A program made the position numbers and the translations under genes. Under the pieces are notes generated by a model. It had not been told where the DNA came from. It worked only from the letters and a program-made list of their open reading frames with translations, and made no database searches. From assembly GCA_041674625.1 (NCBI GenBank), contig JBAYVI010000035.1, forward strand, positions 1-24,539: DNA of 24,539 nucleotides, written 5' to 3'. Source of the stretch: BRH-c32 sp041674625. Lineage in GTDB: Bacteria; Bacteroidota; Ignavibacteria; Ignavibacteriales; Melioribacteraceae. Of this stretch, positions 1 to 7,644 are shown in pieces (the first letter of the stretch is position 1; every line of letters begins with the position of its first letter).

Positions 1-1212
1 ATTTTTGCATTAATAGCAGGGGCTTTGTTTGGTTCGATAACTGATTATGGTGTAGAGATTAAATGGCTCGGCGATATTTTTATTCGTCTACTTAATATGG
101 TTGCTGTGCCCTTGGTTCTTTCTTCCTTGATTGTCGGCTCTGCAAGTCTTGGCGACATACGTAAATTTACACGCATCGGGGGCAAGACAATCTCTTTCTA
201 TATGATTACAACCGGCATTGCCGTAACAATCGGATTAGTACTTGCTAATATTATCCGTCCCGGCGAGATTATGAATTCCGATACAAAAGCTAATCTTTTC
301 TCTGCTTATCAAAACGATGCTGCAACTACACTGCATAATAAAATTGATTACAGTATAACAGAGCAGATCGTAAATCTTGTTCCCAAAAATCCCTTCGGAG
401 CGATTTCACAAAGCGAAATGATTCAGATTGTTTTCTTCGCTGTCTTACTTGGTATGGTTCTTACAATGATTAATAAAGAGAAAGCAGAACCGGTAATTAA
501 TTTTTTTGATGGTCTTAGTGAAGCAATGATTAAGCTCGTGGAATTAGTAATGTATACTGCTCCTATTGGTGTTTTTGCTTTAATTGCTGCCACCGTTTCA
601 CAATTTGGTTATGAAATTCTTCAAACATTAATTTGGTATTCACTTACGGTATTGGTTGGTTTTGCTATACATACATTTTTTGTTTATTCATCTATCATAA
701 AAATATTTACAAAAATAAAACCGATAAAATTTTTCAAAGCAATTAGCGAAGCTCATGCCATTGCATTTAGTACGAGCTCGTCAGCAGCAACATTACCCGT
801 AAATATGGAATGCTGTCAAGAGAATCTCGGAATTTCTAAAAGCATAACAAGTTTTGTTCTTCCGCTTGGCGCTACAATTAATATGGATGGCACAGCTTTA
901 TACCAAGGTGTTGCCGCTGTATTCATCGCTCAAGTATATGGGATGGACTTAAATTTAGTTCAGCAGGCGACAATAGTTTTTACTGCTGTTCTTGCTTCTA
1001 TTGGTACGGCGCCTGTACCCGGTGTTGGAATTATTATGCTTGCAATAATTCTTAAATCGGTGGGAATTCCCGAAGAAGGTATAGCATTAATTATCGGTGT
1101 AGATAGAATTTTAGATATGTGCAGAACAGTTACAAATATTACCGGCGATGCTGCTGTTGCATGCGCAATTGCCACATCGGAAAACGAAATTAATTTGAGC
1201 AAAATTGAATAA
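1..1212 (+). CDS. Dicarboxylate/amino acid:cation symporter (DAACS family), 5' end outside the window
   Basis: Secondary transporter of the GltP/GltPh/DctA family, which couples uptake of glutamate, aspartate or C4-dicarboxylates to Na+ or H+ across the inner membrane. The frame is open to the left edge (eight codons before the TTG at 25, reading IFALIAGA), so the true start lies upstream. Counting from that TTG, visible signatures are the serine-rich tip of hairpin 1 (STSSSAATLP, 249-258), the NMDGT cation-site motif (286-290), the hairpin-2 loop around 324-335, and DMCRTVTN (364-371). The Arg at 367 sits where GltPh has Arg397, which binds the acidic side chain, so an acidic substrate is likely; the exact substrate cannot be told. 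The stop lies one base before the ATG of kup, so the two are probably co-transcribed. Confidence 0.93.
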   Translation: MFALIAGALFGSITDYGVEIKWLGDIFIRLLNMVAVPLVLSSLIVGSASLGDIRKFTRIGGKTISFYMITTGIAVTIGLVLANIIRPGEIMNSDTKANLFSAYQNDAATTLHNKIDYSITEQIVNLVPKNPFGAISQSEMIQIVFFAVLLGMVLTMINKEKAEPVINFFDGLSEAMIKLVELVMYTAPIGVFALIAATVSQFGYEILQTLIWYSLTVLVGFAIHTFFVYSSIIKIFTKIKPIKFFKAISEAHAIAFSTSSSAATLPVNMECCQENLGISKSITSFVLPLGATINMDGTALYQGVAAVFIAQVYGMDLNLVQQATIVFTAVLASIGTAPVPGVGIIMLAIILKSVGIPEEGIALIIGVDRILDMCRTVTNITGDAAVACAIATSENEINLSKIE

Positions 1213-1213
1213 A

Positions 1214-3034
1214 ATGGATAAATCACATTCACAAACCGGACTAAGATCAATAGTTAAAGCTATGGGTCTAGTTTTTGGTGATATTGGGACAAGCCCGATA
1301 TATACACTTACTGTTATTCTTTTGATTACTGCTCCCACACACGATAATATCATGGGAATACTATCCCTTATATTCTGGACACTAATCATTCTTGTTACTT
1401 TAGAATATGCGGTTCTTGCGATGAGTCTTAGCTCAAAAGGAGAAGGAGGAACAATTGTATTAAAAGAGATTCTTACAAGTTCACTTAAATCGGGACGCAA
1501 AGTTGCATTCGTTACTTTTCTCGGTTTTATTGGTGTTTCTCTTTTAATGGGTGATGGGGTTATTACTCCGGCAATCTCAATTCTTTCAGCGGTTGAAGGT
1601 CTGGAATTTATTCCCGGTATCGGTCATATTAGCGAAAACACTATTATCATTATTACAATATCTATAACAGTAATGCTCTTCATGGTTCAATCAAAGGGTA
1701 CCGATAAGGTGGCATCTTCATTCGGACCAATTATGATTTTGTGGTTCATAGCTCTTTTTGTTTCAGGCATCGTTTCTTTATCTTCATATCCCGGAATTGT
1801 TTTCGCTATCAGCCCCCACTATGCAATTGAGTTTTTTATTAATAATGGATGGACGGGATTTTTTGTGTTATCGGAAGTAATTTTGTGCGCTACCGGGGGT
1901 GAAGCTATATATGCCGATATGGGACATCTCGGAAGTGAACCGATTAGAAAAGCTTGGTATTTTGTTTTCTTCGCACTTGTAATTAATTATTTCGGTCAGG
2001 GTGCTTTTGCATTAAGACACGGTGAACCAACTAATATTCTTTTTGCTATGGTAAAATCGCAAGCAGAGTTTTTATATATCCCATTTCTAATACTTACATT
2101 AATGGCTACTATTATTGCATCCCAAGCAATGATTAGTGCAATCTTTTCGCTTGTATATCAAGGCATCAGAACGCATATGATGCCCCTAATGAAGATAAAA
2201 TATACTTCGGAAGACTTAAAATCGCAGATCTATATAAGAGCAGTTAATTGGGGTATGCTTGCCGCAGTAATTTTAATGATATTAGTTTTTAGAAAGTCCG
2301 GCAATCTCGCTGCCGCTTATGGTTTCGCAGTTACTGCTACCATGGCAATAAGCGGATTTTTTATGATCTTTATTTTCCGCATTCAGCGTAATAAATTAAA
2401 ATTATTTCTTGTAAGCATTGTCTTTATAGTTGATCTTGCATTCGTTGCAGCGGTTACTACAAAAATTCCTCATGGCGGTTATTGGTCTATTATTATTGCT
2501 ATGATTCCATTATTTACAATATGGCTATGGACTTATGGTAATAACGCTATGAGAAAATCGTTCCGTTCTCTTCCAATAGATACATTCCTTGCAAGCTATG
2601 AACAGATTTATGAGCTCGGAAATAATATAAAGGGAACAGCTGTATTTTTTGCACGCGATCTTGATATGGTGCCTCCTTATATAGTTCATACATTTATCCG
2701 TGGTAATATTATATATGAACATAATATTATTGTTTCTGTTGTTACAATGGATAAACCGTTCGGCGTTCAAAAACTTTTCATACCTGATATTTCTGAAGGG
2801 CTTTCAGGTGTTGAGATTCAAATTGGTTATATGCAATTAGCAAACGTACATAAAATCATTAAAGAGTTAGATGTCGATCCGAAAGTTATTTTTTATGGCG
2901 TTGATGATATTCATGCAAAACGTTTCTTGATGAAATTATTTGCAGTAATTAAAAGAGCAACACCAAATTTCGTTCAGTTCTATGAACTGCCTTATAATAA
3001 ACTTCACGGTGTTGTTACAAGATTAGAGATTTAG
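1214..3034 (+). CDS. kup: KUP-family potassium uptake protein
   Basis: Inner-membrane K+ transporter (K+/H+ symport in characterised members). Family signatures are near the N-terminus: FGDIGTSPIYT (residues 21-31), GEGGT (76-80) and GDGVITPAIS (113-122). About a dozen hydrophobic segments follow, then a soluble C-terminal domain of roughly 150 residues. At 606 residues it is close to the E. coli Kup length of 622, so it appears intact. I chose the ATG at 1214, one base after the upstream stop; a TTG at 1205 in the same frame would add three residues and overlap the symporter gene. No strong Shine-Dalgarno site precedes either, consistent with translational coupling. A hairpin terminator follows the stop codon. 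Confidence 0.95.
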   Translation: MDKSHSQTGLRSIVKAMGLVFGDIGTSPIYTLTVILLITAPTHDNIMGILSLIFWTLIILVTLEYAVLAMSLSSKGEGGTIVLKEILTSSLKSGRKVAFVTFLGFIGVSLLMGDGVITPAISILSAVEGLEFIPGIGHISENTIIIITISITVMLFMVQSKGTDKVASSFGPIMILWFIALFVSGIVSLSSYPGIVFAISPHYAIEFFINNGWTGFFVLSEVILCATGGEAIYADMGHLGSEPIRKAWYFVFFALVINYFGQGAFALRHGEPTNILFAMVKSQAEFLYIPFLILTLMATIIASQAMISAIFSLVYQGIRTHMMPLMKIKYTSEDLKSQIYIRAVNWGMLAAVILMILVFRKSGNLAAAYGFAVTATMAISGFFMIFIFRIQRNKLKLFLVSIVFIVDLAFVAAVTTKIPHGGYWSIIIAMIPLFTIWLWTYGNNAMRKSFRSLPIDTFLASYEQIYELGNNIKGTAVFFARDLDMVPPYIVHTFIRGNIIYEHNIIVSVVTMDKPFGVQKLFIPDISEGLSGVEIQIGYMQLANVHKIIKELDVDPKVIFYGVDDIHAKRFLMKLFAVIKRATPNFVQFYELPYNKLHGVVTRLEI

Positions 3035-3056
3035 ATTTTATAATTAGTATCTTGAT

Positions 3057-3086
3057 AAAAGGGAGAATATTATTTCTCCCTTTTTT
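3057..3086. terminator. Intrinsic terminator between kup and the converging CPBP gene
   Basis: AAAAGGGAGAA (3057-3067) pairs perfectly with TTCTCCCTTTT (3074-3084) around a six-base loop, followed on the plus strand by a run of six T. On the minus strand the matching run is only four T, so it is best for kup but could serve both converging transcripts. Confidence 0.85.
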
Positions 3087-3103
3087 ATTATTTCAAATAC
3101 GGT

Positions 3104-3814
3104 TCATTTTGGCAGAGCGTATCCTAAAGCAACCATTACAAATGCGGGTCCGTTTATTGCCCCATAAATAATAATTCCTATCCATAGATTTTTTTGCTTC
3201 TGAACTAAAAATGGAAGTATAAAGAATAATGGTATTAACGTAAGAGTATATTGTAATCCAAACGGAGTATGAAAAAGCATCCAAAGCAGACCATTTATAA
3301 ACCACGCATATTTTCCATAAGTTAATTCATGCCGAGGTAGAAAATACCCTCGCCATAAAAATTCTTCTCCAATAATATTAAAGAAAAATAAAACAGCCCA
3401 GACACTATAAACATAAGTTTCTCCGGGATATAATGCCCGTGCCCTTAAATAATATGGAGAAGAGATAGTTGTGCCTGTAACCAAACTAGTTAAATAAATA
3501 ATAATCGCCATAGATACAAGAATTAACATTAACCCTATAAAGGTCATTTCCCAATCTTGCTTCGTTAATTTTTTCAATCGAAATCTTTTTGAAATACTTA
3601 TAAAGGAAAGTGGTACACCCTCTTTATTAATTGCTATTAACGAAGCAACGAAAATTGGGACATAAATAAAAAATGCTGACACAATCCATCCATGTAGATA
3701 ACCAAGATGGAAAGTTCCCCTGATAAATGGCATACCAGAATTGACTATAAACCAAAGCCAAACAGCCGCCAAACTATACCATAATAAAGAGACTCCTGGT
3801 TTTATCGCTTTCAT
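3104..3814 (-). CDS. CPBP-family intramembrane metalloprotease (Rce1/Abi-like)
   Basis: Polytopic membrane protein of the CPBP/CAAX-protease family (PF02517-type). Six to eight hydrophobic segments are visible. Motif 1 EExxxR is present as EEFLWR (150-155) and motif 2 as WMLFH (178-182), giving the glutamates and one histidine expected of the active site. The last motif, usually HxxxN, appears as Tyr217...Asn221, so the second histidine seems to be missing; this may reduce or alter activity. In bacteria such proteins process peptides, confer bacteriocin self-immunity or modulate membrane regulators; no bacteriocin-like gene is nearby, so the role is unknown. It starts two bases after the uvrB stop and is probably the last gene of that operon. 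No Shine-Dalgarno site precedes it. Confidence 0.85.
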   Translation of the reverse strand: MKAIKPGVSLLWYSLAAVWLWFIVNSGMPFIRGTFHLGYLHGWIVSAFFIYVPIFVASLIAINKEGVPLSFISISKRFRLKKLTKQDWEMTFIGLMLILVSMAIIIYLTSLVTGTTISSPYYLRARALYPGETYVYSVWAVLFFFNIIGEEFLWRGYFLPRHELTYGKYAWFINGLLWMLFHTPFGLQYTLTLIPLFFILPFLVQKQKNLWIGIIIYGAINGPAFVMVALGYALPK

Positions 3815-3816
3815 TT

Positions 3817-5832
3817 TTATTTAACCAATTTTTTAAGTTTTTCGATTTCATCGCGCAACGATGCCGCCCTTTCAAACTCTAAATCTTTTGCCGCATTAAT
3901 CATCTCGTGATTCAGTTGCTCAATTAAATCATTTTTTTGTTCATTTGTCATATATTTTACAACCGGCTCAGAAACTTTCATAAAAGCCGAAACTTCTTTT
4001 TCTGTATCTTTCTTTCTTACGTCTGCAATTGAAGTGGATGACATAATCTCTTCGAGACTTTTAAATACAGTCTGCGGAGTAATGCCATGCGCTTCATTAT
4101 ATTCCATCTGAAGTTTTCTTCTTCGTTCTGTTTCATCGATTGTTTTTTTCATCGAAGCGGTAATTTTATCTGCATACATGATTACTAAACCATTAGAATT
4201 ACGCGCTGTTCGTCCTGCTGTTTGCATTAATGATCTCTCGCTTCTTAGAAATCCTTCTTTATCAGCATCAATAATAGCAACGAGTGAAACCTCCGGTAAA
4301 TCCAATCCTTCTCTTAATAAGTTCACTCCAACGAGGACATCAAAATCACCAATTCTAAGATCACGAATTATTTCAACTCGTTCAAGTGAATCAATATCGC
4401 TATGAATATATCTTACACGAATATTTAATCGCTCAAGATAATCAGTTAAATCCTCAGCCATCTTTTTTGTAAGAGTGGTAACGAGCACTCGTTCTTTTAA
4501 TTCAGAACGCTTTCTTATTTCCCCGATTAGATCATCAATCTGACCGGTAATTGGTCTAACTTCTATCTGCGGATCGAGCAATCCTGTTGGTCTGATAACC
4601 TGTTCAACAAATGATCCGCCCGATTTAATAAGTTCATAGTCTGCCGGAGTGGCACTTACATAAATTGCTTTAGAAACCATCTCCTCAAATTCCTCGAATT
4701 TTAATGGACGATTATCAAGTGCCGATGGAAGACGGAAGCCATGTTCTACTAATACTTCCTTTCTTGCTTTATCCCCATTGAACATTCCTTTCACTTGTGG
4801 AATGGTAACGTGCGATTCATCTATTATCAAAAGAAAATCTTTAGGAAAATAATCGAATAAACAGAATGGTCGAGAGCCTGGTGGACGAGCATCCATGTGC
4901 CGCGAATAATTTTCTATTCCCGAACAATATCCGATTTCACGAATCATTTCAATATCGAATCGTGTTCGTTGTTCTAATCTCTGCGCTTCAACATATTTTT
5001 CATCTTTCCAATAATACTGAAGACGCTCCCTTAATTCCTCTTCAATAGTAACAATCGCTTTATTTACTTGCTCTGTTGTTGTAACGAAATACTTTGCAGG
5101 ATATATTGGAAGTCCTTCGGAATCTTGAAGAATTTCACCTGTAATAGAATCAATAATAGAGATACGCTCTACTTCATCACCCCAAAATTCAATTCTAACG
5201 GCTTCTTCGTTTTGATATGCGGGGATTACTTCTACTACATCTCCCCTTGCTCTGAAAGTACCCCTTGTAAATTCTATATCGTTACGTTTATAATAAATAT
5301 CTATTAGATTACGAAGTAATTTTTTCTTCTCAATCTTTTGTCCTTTCCGAATGAAAAGAATTTGTCTTGCATATTCTTCCGGCGCACCGATACCATAAAT
5401 ACAACTCACACTCGCAATTATTATTACATCATTTCTTCCTTCGATTAATGCTGTCGTTGCTTTAAGACGAAGACGATCGATCTCTTCGTTTATCGAAAAA
5501 TCTTTTTCGATAAATAAATCTTTACGAACCACATAAGCTTCGGGCTGATAATAATCATAATAACTGATAAAAAACTCTACTGAATTATTCGGGAAGAACG
5601 ATTTAAATTCCGAATAAAGCTGTGCGGCAAGAGTTTTATTGTGTGATATTATAAGAGTTGGTTTATTAATCTCTTTGATCACGTTCGATATCGTAAAAGT
5701 TTTGCCGCTCCCCGTAACACCAAGTAATACTTGGTGTTTATCTCCTGAATTAATTCCCGCCACAAGCTCTTTAATAGCTTCGGGTTGATCGCCAGAGGGT
5801 TTATAATTTGATACTAATTCAAAATCGGGCAT
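3817..5832 (-). CDS. uvrB: Excinuclease ABC subunit B
   Basis: Damage-verifying helicase-like subunit of the UvrABC nucleotide excision repair complex: it receives damaged DNA from UvrA and recruits UvrC. Visible in order: Walker A GVTGSGKT (38-45), the damage-probing beta-hairpin YYDYYQPEAY (91-100), the DEAD-like box DESH (338-341), helicase motif VI QTAGRTAR (537-544), and a C-terminal UVR motif (about 636-671) that contacts UvrC. At 671 residues it matches E. coli UvrB (673), so it is full length. The ATG follows directly on the stop codon of the upstream gene (TAA-ATG, no gap), and the CPBP gene follows two bases after its stop, so all three are probably one transcription unit. No LexA-type operator was recognised upstream of the operon. 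Confidence 0.98.
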   Translation of the reverse strand: MPDFELVSNYKPSGDQPEAIKELVAGINSGDKHQVLLGVTGSGKTFTISNVIKEINKPTLIISHNKTLAAQLYSEFKSFFPNNSVEFFISYYDYYQPEAYVVRKDLFIEKDFSINEEIDRLRLKATTALIEGRNDVIIIASVSCIYGIGAPEEYARQILFIRKGQKIEKKKLLRNLIDIYYKRNDIEFTRGTFRARGDVVEVIPAYQNEEAVRIEFWGDEVERISIIDSITGEILQDSEGLPIYPAKYFVTTTEQVNKAIVTIEEELRERLQYYWKDEKYVEAQRLEQRTRFDIEMIREIGYCSGIENYSRHMDARPPGSRPFCLFDYFPKDFLLIIDESHVTIPQVKGMFNGDKARKEVLVEHGFRLPSALDNRPLKFEEFEEMVSKAIYVSATPADYELIKSGGSFVEQVIRPTGLLDPQIEVRPITGQIDDLIGEIRKRSELKERVLVTTLTKKMAEDLTDYLERLNIRVRYIHSDIDSLERVEIIRDLRIGDFDVLVGVNLLREGLDLPEVSLVAIIDADKEGFLRSERSLMQTAGRTARNSNGLVIMYADKITASMKKTIDETERRRKLQMEYNEAHGITPQTVFKSLEEIMSSTSIADVRKKDTEKEVSAFMKVSEPVVKYMTNEQKNDLIEQLNHEMINAAKDLEFERAASLRDEIEKLKKLVK

Positions 5833-6180
5833 TTAGTTCCTTATCCTTACTTCCGAAGCGTGGAAATAATCACCATGATAATGACCTCTTAAAGTTACTC
5901 TTCCCGATACATCCATTCCGGGAGGGAGTGAGAGAGGTCCAACAACTTTCACCTGCAGTCCCATTGCATCCTCAACATAAAAAACTGTTCCGCCTGCTTC
6001 TTTATCTCTTTGAAATCCTTTATCGGTTAAAACTTTTACAATGATATCGCGGTTTGAATTTGAATTCGTGTCAAATTCAGAAAATTTACCGAGATCATCA
6101 GTCGGACTAAAATAATTAAAGTATAACAAAGCTATTGCTAAAATTACTAATCCGGGTATTACTAATTTCTGTATATTCAT
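5833..6180 (-). CDS. Small membrane-anchored CcmE-like OB-fold protein
   Basis: 115 residues: an N-terminal hydrophobic segment (about 6-23, signal anchor), a polar Asn/Ser-rich linker (36-44), then a beta-rich domain whose end (GRVTLRGHYHGDYFHASEV, 93-111) resembles the last strands of the CcmE heme-chaperone OB-fold. The protein stops at RIRN, where true CcmE continues into its heme-binding tail, and no other cytochrome c maturation gene is nearby. I therefore call it CcmE-like by fold resemblance only; a heme-handling role is not supported. A Shine-Dalgarno site AAGGAAG lies just upstream, so the start at 6180 is well placed. It is first in the operon with uvrB, whose ATG abuts its stop codon. 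Moderately sure of the gene, less of the family. Confidence 0.7.
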   Translation of the reverse strand: MNIQKLVIPGLVILAIALLYFNYFSPTDDLGKFSEFDTNSNSNRDIIVKVLTDKGFQRDKEAGGTVFYVEDAMGLQVKVVGPLSLPPGMDVSGRVTLRGHYHGDYFHASEVRIRN

Positions 6181-6282
6181 TTGATGCTTCCTTTTTTATT
6201 TCAAAAACCATTTATATTATTATCTACAAAAGCGTTATTTTAGTAGTTCTTATTTCCTAAAATAATCATAATTGGAGCGAAA

Positions 6283-7122
6283 GTGAAAAAACCATTTCTA
6301 ATTTTGTTATTCTTTGCAACCTTAATATATGCCCAAACTCCCGATTCTACAAAAAGTTCCTGGAATCCCTCATTAATTACTGGAGTTAATATTTCTCAAG
6401 TTGCCTTTTCAAATTGGGCAAAGGGTGGCGATAATGCTATCGCTTGGACTTTTTTAGGAGATGGTAAATTAATGAGAGATTTTGATTCATTAACTTTCAG
6501 AAGCAATCTAAAACTGTCTTATGGAAGAACAAAAATCGGCGGCGGTGATTATAGAACAACCGATAACGATCTCTATTGGGAAAAAGTCCTTTCTCTTAAA
6601 GTCGGCTGGGCAATTGATCCTTATGTAAGTAATTTAATTAGAACTGCCGTTTCAACCGGATACGATTATAAAGCAACTCCCTCGCAAAAGATTGCTGATT
6701 TCTTCGATCCCGGTTATGTAACTCAATCTGTCGGTTTTGCTTATGATAAATTATCCTTTTTTAGAACTCGATTAGGTATCGCTTTTCAAGAAACCTTTAC
6801 TAATAAATATCGTTCATATTCGGATGATTCGGATACAAAAGATAAACAAGAGGCTTTTAAGTTTGAAACCGGTCTCGAATCTATCACCGATGGTGAAATA
6901 AAAATTGACGATAATGTTGTTTATAAATCAAAATTACGCCTATTTACACGTTTTGAACACCCTGATACTTGGGACATTCTTTTCGACAACGTTATATCTG
7001 CCAAAGTTAATTCTTGGCTATCAGTCAATTTTACTTATTTAGTCGTTTACGAAAAAGCTCAATCTCCCTACACTCAAATAAAACAAACTTTGCAAATGGG
7101 TATTGTTTATACAATATTATAA
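6283..7122 (+). CDS. DUF3078 family protein, predicted outer-membrane beta-barrel
   Basis: 279 residues with a signal peptide (1-17, ending IYAQ). After it comes the DUF3078 hallmark: NISQVAFSNWAKGGDN (36-51), an aromatic/Gly segment near the mature N-terminus. The rest alternates polar and hydrophobic residues with many aromatics and ends in strand-like IVYTIL, as expected for a small outer-membrane beta-barrel. The family is common in Bacteroidota and Chlorobiota and has no established function. The start is GTG at 6283, supported by GGAG at 6274-6277. The stop is followed after two bases by the ATG of sufE, so the two are likely co-transcribed, although no functional link is evident. Confidence 0.8.
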   Translation: MKKPFLILLFFATLIYAQTPDSTKSSWNPSLITGVNISQVAFSNWAKGGDNAIAWTFLGDGKLMRDFDSLTFRSNLKLSYGRTKIGGGDYRTTDNDLYWEKVLSLKVGWAIDPYVSNLIRTAVSTGYDYKATPSQKIADFFDPGYVTQSVGFAYDKLSFFRTRLGIAFQETFTNKYRSYSDDSDTKDKQEAFKFETGLESITDGEIKIDDNVVYKSKLRLFTRFEHPDTWDILFDNVISAKVNSWLSVNFTYLVVYEKAQSPYTQIKQTLQMGIVYTIL

Positions 7123-7124
7123 TT

Positions 7125-7547
7125 ATGACTATAAAAGAAAAACAAGATCAATTAGTTAGAGAATTTGAAAATTTTACGGAATGGGACGATAAATACGCTT
7201 ACCTTATAAAATTAGGGAGAGAATTACCCGAATTACCGGAAGAATTTAGAACTGAAAAGTATAAAATCAATGGCTGTCAATCACAGGTCTGGATTAATGC
7301 AAAATATCTTGACGGGAAAGTAGTTTTAGAGGCAGATAGCGATGCCGCTATCGTAAAAGGATTAATAGCAATTCTTATTAAAATCTATTCAGCAGCTAAG
7401 CCGGAGGAAATTCTTTCTAATCCCCCAGATTTTTTAAGCAAGATCGGAATTGATAATCATCTTTCGCCGACTCGTAAAAACGGACTTGGTGCTATGTTGA
7501 AGCAGATTCAAATGTATGCATTCGCTCTTAAAGCTATGAAAAAGTAA
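7125..7547 (+). CDS. sufE: SufE cysteine desulfuration protein
   Basis: 140-residue sulfur acceptor that takes persulfide sulfur from the cysteine desulfurase SufS and passes it to the SufBCD scaffold during Fe-S cluster assembly in the cytoplasm. The key site is Cys51 in KINGCQSQVW, the same position as the active cysteine of E. coli SufE. The start at 7125 gives the normal family length; the frame is open further upstream inside the previous gene, but that extension reads a different frame of the DUF3078 coding sequence and is rejected. No sufS, sufB, sufC or sufD is in the window, so this is an isolated sufE, two bases behind the DUF3078 gene. Confidence 0.95.
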   Translation: MTIKEKQDQLVREFENFTEWDDKYAYLIKLGRELPELPEEFRTEKYKINGCQSQVWINAKYLDGKVVLEADSDAAIVKGLIAILIKIYSAAKPEEILSNPPDFLSKIGIDNHLSPTRKNGLGAMLKQIQMYAFALKAMKK

Positions 7548-7644
7548 TATTTATTTAATAAAATATTCGTTCTTATCAATTATTTTGGCTTTATTTTTAC
7601 TTTACTAATAAAAAAATTAAAATTGAGTTTGAATAGGAGTATTA

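Noticed and set aside
7014..7124. Extension of the sufE frame upstream into the DUF3078 gene
   Set aside because: The added 37 residues read another frame of the DUF3078 coding sequence. The ATG at 7125 gives a normal SufE length with Cys51 in place.
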